64,000 nucleotides of DNA from Platanthera guangdongensis (lineage: Eukaryota; Streptophyta; Magnoliopsida; Asparagales; Orchidaceae): the NCBI GenBank assembly GCA_039583875.1, contig CM077166.1:85124564-85188563 (forward strand), given 5' to 3'. Below, one piece after another: positions 44,433 through 55,307 of this stretch. The stretch's first letter is position 1, and each line of letters begins with the position of its first letter. Below the pieces are notes generated by a model. That model made no database searches. It had not been told where the DNA came from and saw nothing but the letters and a program-made list of their open reading frames with translations. The translations under genes and the position numbers were made by a program.

Positions 44433-46793
44433 AGAAGATCATGTGGTTGAGCTAGAAACTACACGTACGAGGCGAGCTCGCCTGCGTGCTGCTGCTGAAG
44501 AAAGAATGTAGAATAATGGCCTGGGAGGAAATGCCCAAGGAGAATGGGTTGTTGCTGGCCAAGAGGTTGTCCAGCCACGCATTAGGACAATGCGTGATTT
44601 CACAACCCCGACTGCAGGAAGTGTTTAGCCTAGCTTCGGGCCCTGCCACCGTAAACAACCACTTTGAGATAAAACCTGCCATAATAAATATGAAAAGGAA
44701 TAATACGCAGTTCTCAGGATTGCCGAGTGAGGACCCGCAGCTCCATCTGGCGGAGTTCTCGGAGATTTGTGGCACATTTCTGTATGCTGGAATTTCTGAC
44801 GACGTTGTGAAGCTGAGGTTATTCCCATTCTCACTGAGGGATAAGGCAAAGACCTGGTTGCATACCATTGTTTCAGGGACCGCTACTACTTGGGAGGCAT
44901 TGTCCTTTAGGTTCTTGGCAAAGTTCCACCCGGTGGATAAGATAGTGAATGCTCGGAGGGATATTGCAACCTTCCGGCAACTAGACCATAAGACGTTATC
45001 CGAGGCGTAGGAGAGATTCTCGGAACTGCAGCATCGATGCCCAGAGTACGGCTGTGAGCCGTGGAATCTAGTTGAAATATTTTATTGTGGTATTGAGCCT
45101 AATTTCAGGGAAATGATTGACGCAGCTGCTGGTGGCACAATAATGAACTTATCTTCGGAGGAGGCATTCCGGCTACTTCGAGATACAGCCTCCCATATCA
45201 CTTATTGGATTGCCGGGAGAAACGCCCCTAAAGGGGCGAGGACTTTGTTTGAAGTTAACGTTGTGGTGAAATAATCGGAGGCGAGCCATCACACTTTAGA
45301 TGGAAGGAGTATATGGACATATCTTGTCAGGGTTGTGGTAACCCTGACCATCATGCCTACGAGTGCACCGCCAGAGAAATCATTGATGAGCCGTCAGGTA
45401 TAATGTATGATGAAAATGTGAATTTTTTAAATAGTCAAAATCACAATGTTCCTTTTTATATGTTTATAACCCCAATGTGAGAAATCATCCCAATTTCTCA
45501 TGGAATTAGAATGCTCCTGGTCAAAGATGGCATGGAGGACTGCATCAATTTGATGCTCAAGCCTCTAGTAGCCATCTGCGACTGCCACATACGGTTTATA
45601 ATCCGAGCGTGCAAGGTACGCGCAAAAGTGCGCTGTAAGAAATGATGGAGAAGTTTGTTGAGATGGCCCAATCAAATATGGCAACTCAAACTGTGTCCAT
45701 GAGGAAATTGGAGACACAGTTGAGGCAATTGGCCCAAGTGTTCTCTGAGCGTACTCACTGCACCCTCCCAAGTGATACAGAGAAAAATCCCCATGAGAAA
45801 GGGAAGAGTGCTGGGGACGCGGGAGAGTGCGAGGAAAATGATGTGGACGTTAAATGTGAGATTAATGCAGTAGAGATAATAGCATTATGTGATTCTGGAT
45901 CATCCTGCAACATTCTTGTGTTGCAAGATGTTGAAAAGCTGAATTTATTTATCGAATATGATGTCCAGAAATCCCTAGTGCTAGCTGATGGATCGGTAGT
46001 TAAGACTGATGGTGAGATTAAGGATGTGGAAGTAATTATGAATGGGGTTGTTGTAGTCACCGACTTTCAGGTGTTAAGGCCGTTGGGAAATACGTCAAAA
46101 CCCATCCTATGGGTCCCATTCCTGAAAGCCAGTGAAGCTACCTTGTAATTTAATGCGAGTGGTATCACTTTGGCTCATAAGGCAAATCTGACTCTACTAT
46201 CTTCACCTCCCCATATTAGTTCAAATGAACATGGAGAATTTTTGCAATTAAATTATTCATTATATAATGATGTATCTAGTGCTGCTGAGATAGGTCTTCT
46301 TCTGAAGGAGCAAGATCAGGTTAATAAAGTGATAGAATAGCTAACGTTGGTTGAGGGAGAGATAGAGACAGAGTCACTTTACGTGAAACAAGATTCCGTT
46401 GAGAAGAAACATGAGCTGAGCATGCCCGTTGATAGTGAGTAGAAAACTGCATTGAAATCTTCTATTTGTTCTAACAAAGTTTGTAAAACTATTAAACAGG
46501 TTACTTGGGCTGATCTTTCACCCACTGCGGGTGAGGAAAGGATGCCCCTTGATGCGAAAGATAAACTTGCTGCTGAATTAGTGTGTGTGAACATACCACC
46601 CTGGCGATCCCCTTCTATGGATCTGAAAAGAAAGGAGCTGCTCCAGCGAAAGGCGCAGAATTTTGCCCACCGGTGTGAGAAGTATAAGGTTAGGGGCAGG
46701 GGAAACTCGTCTTCCCTGGGCCCTAAAGCCTTCTCCTCTCCCTCATCTTGCGTGACTGGGGGGATCTATCACAAGTCAGGGTTCAGCTGAGGA
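44433..46793 (+). pseudogene. gag-protease frame of element G
   Basis: Gag: EDHVVELETTRTRRARLRAA, NNHFEIKPAIINM, FSGLPSEDPQLHLAEFSEIC, RLFPFSLRDKAKTWLHTI, FLAKFHPVDKI, then an in-frame TAG (45,008-45,010) where Trp is expected before ERF. After frameshifts come an intact zinc knuckle CQGCGNPDHHAYEC (about 45,325), VYNPNVRNHPNFSW, and the coiled segment MRKLETQLRQLAQVF. Protease: IIALCDSGSSCNIL (about 45,890), ending in TDFQVL and PILWVPFL. The same frame continues to 46,790, broken by TAA at 46,146 and two TAG, all consistent with Gln codons changed by C-to-T. The last 210 codons have no family that I recognise. Confidence 0.82.
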
Positions 46794-48664
46794 GTGAATG
46801 ATCTCCGGTGTTTTCCTTTCCTGCTTTTTCTAGTTTCATTTACTGATTACTGCTGTGTGTATTTGTAGACCTTTATCATTATATTTTGAACCTATTCCCT
46901 AAATGATATTTATATAGTTGTTAATACAGGTATTTGGTCCACCTTTAGGATGGTAAAGAAAAGGGCTTATGGGAGACAACCCAATTTTGCCACTTTTAAT
47001 TTGCTCAATTTTGCTGTTGTTATTATATGCTTATAGTATGCGTGGTTGGAGATATTCTCTTATGCAGGTGGAGTTCGTTTGGGTCGTGCACTGTCTGCTA
47101 AAATTAACGCCAATCTTCTGGTATGCGCATTTGCTGGGCATGGGGTAACCTCTTCCCTCAACTTTTATTTTTCTGTTTTTATTGCCAATTATGGATAGAT
47201 TGTTTAGTATGAGTCTGGTGGGGGAAAGTTCCGTGAGTTACCTTTGCACATGTACTTGCATACCACAAGAGTATTTTCATTTTCAGTTTTTATTTTATCA
47301 TGACAGCATTGTGCAGCTACACCGCATGAGCTCGCACTTAAGCATGTGCTCGGCCCAAGTTTAATTTATTTCTTTTGTGTTAACTTTAAAATAGTGGAGC
47401 TGGCTTAGGATTTTAGGATAGAGTAGTGTGAAACTCGTGCAGTGCTCCTAATCGAGTACTCATGGTGTGTAGAAATAGTATAGATTTAATTTTTCTTTAT
47501 GCTCGTAGATTTATGCTTTTATGCATTTGTAAATAATGTTTGTACCACTCAAAACTCTGAAATCTGGAGCAATCGAACGATAGTGTAGGAATGTGTGTAG
47601 CCGCCACTAGCCTCGTATTGCTCGAGCCGGGAGGAAGGGTTGTCTTTCTCGGTGGCTAAGAACTTGCCCCTAGCTACTCTCGAAGCTTGGGTACATGGTT
47701 AGTCAAGTGCGTGTGTGATGTAGGCCGACACTTTGTCTAGTTTGAGCCTTGTACCATTCCCGACATCTATTCGTTGTTATCCCCGTTGAGCCTGTCCCTT
47801 CCTTTGACATCCCTACGCCTCGATACCAAAACCATATAGGATTTCCCACTCGCACATCTGAATGTGGTCACTGGTTAGCTTGTTTTGTTGTAGTTTGTAT
47901 CCGTTATGTGTGGGAAGTTATGTTGATGTTTGTGCAGCATGTGGTGTTGCCGTTTTTTTCGGCTTGTTTTGGCTTTTTGGATAAAAAAGGGAAGAAAAGA
48001 AAAAAATATATAATAGTAAATGAAATGAAAATTCCCAATGTGGAATAAAAGAAGAAAAAAATATTGTTGTTGAGTTGGAAATTTTGTTGCATTGTGTTCA
48101 TTTTTTAGCGTGCACGCACCGTCAAAAGTCCAAGTCTAGTGGTGCGACACACGTGTTTGTTCGTTGAGTTTAGCTGTGCGTGTTTTCAGGTGATATCATT
48201 TTAGGTGTGCATGTCCGTCTTGTTTGTCTTTGTATACCCCTCCTTCACCTAAGCCTATATTATACTCCAAGTCCTGCGGATTTGTGCTTGAGTCAAACTA
48301 GTGTCGTGGAGAGAGTGTGAATGGGAGAGCATATGGTTACCGACATTGGTGGTTTCCTTTGGAGATTTTCCCGAGCCCCGGTCTTTGTCAATGATCAACT
48401 TAGTGGCCTGCCTACTTTCTTCCTATGTATGACTGAACGATTCTCCAGAATTCTATTTTTGAGTAGTTACAATACTTATTTACACTTGCCGAAATTTATA
48501 AACATCGTAGAATAATTAAAAATTATATCTATTATATTTTTATGCCCACGCTGTTTTCAATTTCTCGCATTACTGTATTTCGAAATTACTAAGACAGCTA
48601 GTTGTTTTCTAGTTAACGGAAAGATGATTTGCTCGCGACGAGTAAATGTTTAAGTCTTATGGTG
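46794..48664 (+). other. Non-coding 3' interior of element G
   Basis: No credible gene. It holds TTATGGGAGACAACCCAA (about 46,966), a phrase known from Athila/Tat elements. A block at about 47,600-47,730 is shared with element A. A TTTAAGTCTTATGGTG polypurine-like end lies just before the LTR. Confidence 0.65.
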
Positions 48665-50113
48665 TGATGAGTCCGATATTTATAGGGCTTTTCAGACTAA
48701 TCTGGGCTTATTATCTTGCATGTGCACTACTTTTTCAATTGGAAAGGTTATATTTTTATTTAGATATTCACTTGACCATTTGTGCACTATTTTGGCCCAA
48801 GGGTCTGCATTTGCTCATTCTGTTGTTGGGGGAAAGCACATGGTGCTCCCCATGGTTCTTTCCTGCTATTATCTTTATTGTATATTTGTCGCTGGGAGCT
48901 TGTGCTCCAGTTTTGGTTTTGTTGTGCAGGTGGTGTGTTTTCCCCAAGGAAGGAATTCTATTTTGAGGAAAATGCACAGTCGTGCGTTTTATTCACGCAC
49001 GGATTGAGCCCGATCGTGCATTTTGTTCAGTTGGTAGAACGTCGAGTTGAGCTCGACGAATTTCGTCAAGCTGAGTTCAACGATCTTCATGCACGGTTAA
49101 CGCACAGTTTCTTCGGAACCGTGCACGAAGAAAACACATGATTTTCCTGTAGCTTTCTAGTTTGTTCCCTTCTGTGGTAAATCGTGCGATGTGTTCACGC
49201 ACGGGTGGAAGCGCTCGTGCGCTAGTAAAAGACACAGTTCTCCTGTTTTTCCCTGTATTCCAGCTTTCTGTCGCTACCCGTGCGATTTCCCTCACACACA
49301 GGGAGGAATCATCGGTGCGCGATTAAAACGCACGGGTCAACGCCTCTCCTTCCGTAGGCTTGTTGTGAAAGTTAATATCGCACGATTTGCGCACAATCGT
49401 GCGCCAAACCGTGCGTGCCTATTTTTCTGACCTACTTCTATTTAAAGCGCGGATTTCATCTTCTTCAAGGAAGATTCCTATCTAGGCCGACCCAGCTGCC
49501 ATTTTCTTCTCTTTTGATCGGGGAAGCTTTCCCATAGTCGTTATTTTCTCTCTCCTCCTTAGAGAGTTGATCTGGCCACCATTTCTACTCCAAGAGCTAG
49601 CAACTTCTTCATCTCCGGCCTCCATTATCATCTCCAAGCTCCAAGCTCCATGTCAAGCTCAGAGGTTGCTGCATCCATGAAGCTCTCCGGTTAGAACCAT
49701 CCATCGATTATTCACGAAGAAGACGGGATATTCGAAGGAAGTGACAACCCTTTTTGGTTCTCGGACGTCAACCGTAGACCGAGTTCGGACAAGGCCCGAC
49801 AACCCTTGAATCCGGCCGTGAATCTCAGAGAAACTTCATGCGTTTGGTTGTTTTTCTTCCCCTTTACTTGTAGTATTTCTTTTTCAGCATATCTGGGAGC
49901 TGGAATGATGTGTAAGAACATTGATAGCTTGAATATTTCAGCATGTCTAAGTGTTGATATATTTTAGTTCTGGATATTGTTGTGGAACTTCAGATTTTCT
50001 CTTGTTCAAGTTGTGTTAGTGCCGTTCTAGCGATTGCTAGAAGCGTGAGTTGCGAAGAGGTGATCGCGACCCTCATTAGCTCATCCATCTTCCGTATTAC
50101 TCTCTTGAGTAAT
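48665..50113 (+). repeat. 3' LTR of element G, left part
   Basis: Starts TGATGAGTCCGATATTTATA, like the LTR of element A. A cluster of GCACG-type dyads and a GTCGAGTTGAGCTCGAC dyad (49,041-49,057) occupies about 48,972-49,415. A TATA-like CTATTTAAAG is at 49,438-49,447. It is interrupted by element F at the TSD GTAAT. Confidence 0.8.
48972..49415. repeat. Dyad cluster in U3 of element G
   Basis: Several imperfect dyads such as GTCGTGCG/CGCACGG and GCACGGTTAACGCAC, and the 17-nt GTCGAGTTGAGCTCGAC that is identical in element D. It ends about 20 bp before the TATA-like box. Confidence 0.7.
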
Positions 50114-50282
50114 TGATGAATTGTAAATATACGTCTTTTTGTGTATATTAATTTAGTCGTTTTCATTTGTTTTCGTCATTTTTACATATTTTTGCTTAAT
50201 AAATTGCTCCTTTTTTGTAAATAATTTTGCTGACTTGCTTTATTTTTATGTTTCAGAAAATATCAAAAATCTGCCAAAAAAG

Positions 50283-50835
50283 TCAAGTCACGCCCGTGAC
50301 ATATTGGTCACGCCCGTGACCAGGGCGTGACACGTCAAATTCCAGTGAAATCAGCAAATTTTGAATAGAAAAGCTTGATACGCCCGGTGTCACGCCCGTG
50401 TCACCCGACACGGGGCGTGACCCAAGCCCGTGTCCCCTGTTCGACGTTTTCAGCTTGACGATCGTCGACCTCCTCCACACGCCTAGTGTCACGCCCATGA
50501 CCTAGGGCGTGACACCTCTTCCCGCTCGACGATTTTCAACTCGACATTTTCCGCTCGACGTTTGTCGAGTGTCGACACCAGCCGACACGCCCAGAGTCAC
50601 GCCCGTGACCTAGGGCGTGACCACTCCGCCTGGCCGACAAGACCCGTGCGACGACTTTTTGACACACCGCACCCAGATCCACCTCCATGACACGCCCAAC
50701 ATCACGCCCGTGACCTGGGGCGTGACCAACACGAAACCGACACGTGTCCAGCCCGAAGTCCACTTTCCTGTCAAATCACCGGCCGCCTTCGCAAATAGTA
50801 CCGACACTCCCCTGACACGCCCGTGTCAGAGGGCG
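50283..50835. repeat. Dyad cluster CACGCCCGTGAC / GGGCGTGAC in U3 of element F
   Basis: At least six dyads join TCACGCCC or its variant to GGGCGTGA across 5-8 bp, with GCTCGACG and GTCGAG words between them. The equivalent in the 3' LTR is 55,478-56,035. Confidence 0.8.
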
Positions 50836-50854
50836 TCTACTTGTAAATTTTCCC

Positions 50855-50863
50855 CTATAAATA
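50855..50863 (+). promoter_or_regulatory. TATA box, 5' LTR of element F
   Basis: CTATAAATA about 25 bp after the last dyad of the U3 cluster. The same string lies at 56,050-56,058 in the 3' LTR. Confidence 0.7.
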
Positions 50864-52977
50864 ACTGTGTTCTGCTTGAGTTCTTGTTCCACTTTTTTGA
50901 ACCATTTTGTATAAGTGTTATGCTTCTGGGATGAAATCCAAATGTGTTGTAAGAGATATTTTCTCTCCCTCTTTCTCATTTTTTATCTTTGTAATAACCC
51001 TTTTTATTAATGCAATTGTAGTTTTTTTTCCATTACAACCCTTGGACTTCATCTATGTTTCATCCCTTATGCAATCTTATCTTTTTTGCTTTTGTTTTAA
51101 CTTATTTTTCGTCTTTTAAAATGGGTGTGTGAGTGTATGAGTATAGTTTTCATGTTTTTATGTTTAGTTATTTTTACTTTATTTTGGTTAAACTTAGATT
51201 TTTATAGCTTTTATTTCATTCCTATAAACCCGTAAAAACGTTTTAAAGTGTCTTTCATTTTTCTTCAACTTAGATTTTTCTTTTTAGGTTGTAAAACTTT
51301 TTCTTTCTTTTTACCTTATTTGCACTTTTTTAGCATTTTTACGGAGTTATAGGAATGATAATATAGTTGTTTTAATTTTTCATGCACTTGCATTTTTATT
51401 TAAAACTTTTGCCCTTTTAAATTTTTAGCCTTCTTTTTACGCATTTCTACCGCATTCTAGAGGTAGAAATATGTTCGTTTTAATTTTTAGAGCATTTTCC
51501 TTTTGCGTTTATTTGCAAAAACTTTTGCTCCGTTTATTTTTATTTTCACTTTTTATGCATTTCTACCGCATTCTAGCGGTAGAAATGCAGTTTTTTTAAT
51601 TTTTCGGTAACTTAGTTTTTTGCAATTTTTTATGTATGCGCATTTAATTCCGCCTACTCGTTAAGAGTTAAATGACGCTTGCTTATTTCACTTTCTGTAG
51701 AGTGCGTGAGTTTGTAATTTTCTTTATTTCCGCCTACTCATTCAAGTTAAATGGCAGGTCTTAATTTTCCCTACTCATTTAAGTAGGATTTGTGTGTGTA
51801 TTTTCATTTACGTCGAGAGAGTGTGTGCGTGAGTTTTAATTTCTGTCGAGTGTGTGCGTGTGTTGCATTTATTTAGTCCTACTCGTTTGAGTAGGACCCG
51901 CTTTCTTTCTCCCGCCCACGCACTTGCGCCGGGACTCACACTTTACAGCTTTCTTCAGTCCTACTCGTTTGGGGTAGGACTTGCAATTTTCAGCTTTCCT
52001 TTACTGCTTTCATTTAATCGCTTTCATTTACCGCTTTCTTTACTGCTTTATTTTCTGCTTTTCACCGCAAGCCGTCCCCATTCCGATGAGTGGCTAACCG
52101 TTCTTAGCCCTCGGTATCGAAGAGCATTGAGATAGATAAAATAGCTTAAAATAATTAAAGGTCTAATTTTTCTAATTAATTAAAAGTACTTAATGTTTGC
52201 TCGGGGTTAACGACGTGTAGGACCACATATCGATGTGTGGGCCCTATTTCCGTTTTCCATACGCTTGCCGAGAGGCCGTGCGTATGGACAGATCACCCCT
52301 TGGCAAAGAGAGTTCCGTAGTAACCTTCGAGAGAGGAGGCGCGCCAACTCTACCGGATTGGGTTCCCCGCCCAATAGCGGGGTTCTTAGCGTAATGCGGG
52401 CGTTAAGAGGAATCCTTCGTCGGACTAACGCCCGGTCGAATAGTCTTAGCGTTTAGGTGAGCGATAGTCCTAGAGATAGGTGAGCTCATTTTAGTGGAAC
52501 CTCCACGGCCAAGTCTCCGCCTTAATTAATTAGAAACTTAGGAGCTCTTTTTATTTAAAGTCTATTTTAGTTCAATTGTTTTCTCGGTGCCATCGAGCTA
52601 AGCTCTTCATCGGCACCACCTTCATGCTTTCATTTTCTTTCTGCCATTTTCTGCATTTTTATTATATATAAAATATAACCCGACAAGTTAATTATCGGTA
52701 AAATAATAGTCCCCTCCAGGGAAGAGTAGAAATAATCGAACCGACCCCGAGAACAATACGACCTCGATATTCCACCCGGAATATCTTGTATTACTCACGA
52801 TAGGTGCACTTGCCTCCTTTCGTTAAAACTCGATCACACATTTTTATATCCAAATAAATAAATACGCGTGCCCCGTTTTCTAAATAAAAAACCACTTCCG
52901 CCTTTTTCTTAAATAAAACCGCTGGGTTGCCGCGTGACCGTAAATAATTTTGGAGTTTTAACAATCAATCAATTTTT

Positions 52978-52995
52978 TGGCGCCGTTGCCGGGGA
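52978..52995 (+). other. Primer-binding site of element F (tRNA-Asp)
   Basis: TGGCGCCGTTGCCGGGGA, a perfect complement of the plant tRNA-Asp 3' end as I know it, six bases after the LTR end. Confidence 0.92.
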
Positions 52996-55291
52996 AATTG
53001 TCGTTTCGTTATTTTGAACCCTGGAAATCTATTAATTTTACCTATTTATATATATATATACACTAAAAATTACAAAAAGGGCCCCCAAAAATTTTATTAC
53101 TAATAATAATTAAAAATAATAATAATAATAACTATAAAAAAATTGACAAAATTATAAAACAAAAATTTTTTTTTTTGAAAAACTTTAAAACTAAAAAATT
53201 TTGAAAAACCTTAAAAACTAAAAATTTGAAAACACTATAAAACTAAAAAAAACTAAAAGAAACACTAAAACCCAAAAAAATGAAAAAAAAACTTAACAAA
53301 AACAAAAGAAACAAAATTTATTTTCATTCTTTTTATGAAAAAAAACTATATAAAACTAAAAATCTACTTATAAACACAAAAACAAATATAATAATTTGAT
53401 TTTAAAACAAAAAAAAAACCAAAAAAATAATTTATATTTTTTTTTTGTAAAATTTAATTTAACTTATTTTATTTTAATTTATTTTATTTCGCCGCGCTTC
53501 CATTCTTGTGCGCTCTAGGGGTGCGCATTTCCATCACACTCACATAGCTAAGGCCTTAGCTACCTTCGACTCCCCCACGCACTTGCCCCCTACCACCTGC
53601 AACCCTTTAGCTGAATTTTTCATTTTTTTGTTTTTTCTATTATTGTTTTGCTCTTCTTTCCTCTTCTAATAATAATGCAGGGTTTCGACCCGGGCCTCCC
53701 CGTACTCATCTTTAGGGAAGCTTCTGCCCTCCCTTTTTTCATTTTGCACATCTTATTCTGTATATTATTCGTTCCGCATACTTAGATTGTAACATTGAGG
53801 ACAATGTTGGGTTTAAGTATGGGGGTGTTTTCCTATTCTGCTTTTTTTTATTATTCCATACTCATCAAAAATACAAAAAAAATTACACAAGAATTTTTTT
53901 TTGTTTATGTTAAAAACTCGCATTTTGCCTCTCCGCGGCGTTCGACTCATCGAACCAACCACCTCAATAAGAGTCTGTCTGCGGGCCGCCTTCGTGTATT
54001 TTTTTACTTTGTATATTATTTTTTAAAAAAATTATTTCTCTTTCCCCCCTATCTTCTTTGTAAATAACATTTCTTTCTCTCATCTTTCTTGTAAATAACT
54101 TATCTACAAAAACTAAAAAATCAAAAAAATTTTGAAAATCCAAAAACCCTAAAAAGATAAAAATCTAAAAATCCTAAAAAGATAATAATTAAAACACAAA
54201 AAATGATAAAATCCCTAAAAAATCCAAAAAAAGTTTTGTTAATTATGTAACAAAATAAATCGAATATAGCATTTTTTAACCCTTTTTGCTTTCCAAAACT
54301 CTAGTTTCGAGTTAATTTATATGCGAATTTTAGTTATTCTTTGCTTACTATTCGTTTATTAATTAAAGTTTGATAGATTTAAGTGTTTGGGGTTAAGATT
54401 TAAAGAATTTTTTATGTCTTTTTCTTATAATAGGGAACTTGTTTTTCACCACCATTTCTAATTTTATAAATAGAAGCTCATTTTTTATGATAGAAAATAA
54501 CATCCATGGATTTCAATTATTTCTACTTCATGTTTTTAGAAACATCGGAACGTTCATTTTAAAAAGGTTGTTCTCAGAACGTTTTTTTTAAAAGCTAGAT
54601 TTCTTTTTGAAAAATAAACCCACTTCCATTTTTTTCATGTCTTACTTGACATGTTTACCCCTATTTCACCCCTTAAAAGATCTTATGTCAATGGGAATAA
54701 GATTTCGTTCCGCAAACATAGGCACCCAATATTTAAAAAGATTATATATGGAGTAAGAGGATAAAATTCATTACTCATACACATATACATTGGGTTATTT
54801 ATTATTTATGAAGAAAGAAAAAATTATTATGTGTTAGGAAAATAAGATTTCATTTTCCTAACTATCTGAAAAGAAAAAATTGGAGGTTCGAGAAAAAATT
54901 ACCTCGCCTCTATATTCAAGCCCTTTTCATAAACCACCAAACCACTTAGCCTATTTCAATGATTCTAGAATTAATTTAAAATTTTTTTGAGAGCATAACT
55001 TTTAAATTGCATTATTTCCTTTAACTTCTTTTAAGCTAAGGTTTTTTGTATAAATTCAATCCATCTTTGTTAAACTAACAAAAATAATTTTTTTTTCTAT
55101 TTTATTTTATCTACAAGTCTTTTTGAAACTATTCCTCTATTCATAACATTTCATAAATTAGGATTTAATTCTTTAACCCCGGATGTTTATTTTGATCCTA
55201 CTTTTAATTAATTCAAGCGGTAGCTAAACTTAGGATTTCTTTAATTCCTTATAAGTTCATCTCCAACTTTTGCTCTGGAATAGCAAAAGCT
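52996..55291 (+). other. Non-coding interior of element F
   Basis: A-rich then T-rich low-complexity DNA (for example 53,040-53,470 and 54,110-54,240), with no gene. At 53,781-53,827 the phrase ACATTGAGGACAATGTTGGG leads into TTTAAGTATGGGGGTG, an internal polypurine-like tract 1.5 kb ahead of the real one. Confidence 0.75.
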
Positions 55292-55307
55292 TAAGTATGG
55301 GGGTATT
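55292..55307 (+). other. Polypurine tract of element F
   Basis: TAAGTATGGGGGTATT immediately before the 3' LTR. Confidence 0.85.

Larger units (their letters stand above)
50114..52971 (+). repeat. 5' LTR of element F
   Basis: U3 holds GTCACGCCC...GGGCGTGAC dyads (50,283-50,835). The TATA box CTATAAATA is at 50,855-50,863. The T-rich leader contains hairpins at 51,441-51,472 and 51,557-51,588 (GCATTTCTACCGC with its complement) and CCTACTC/GAGTAGG at about 51,882-51,899. Confidence 0.93.
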
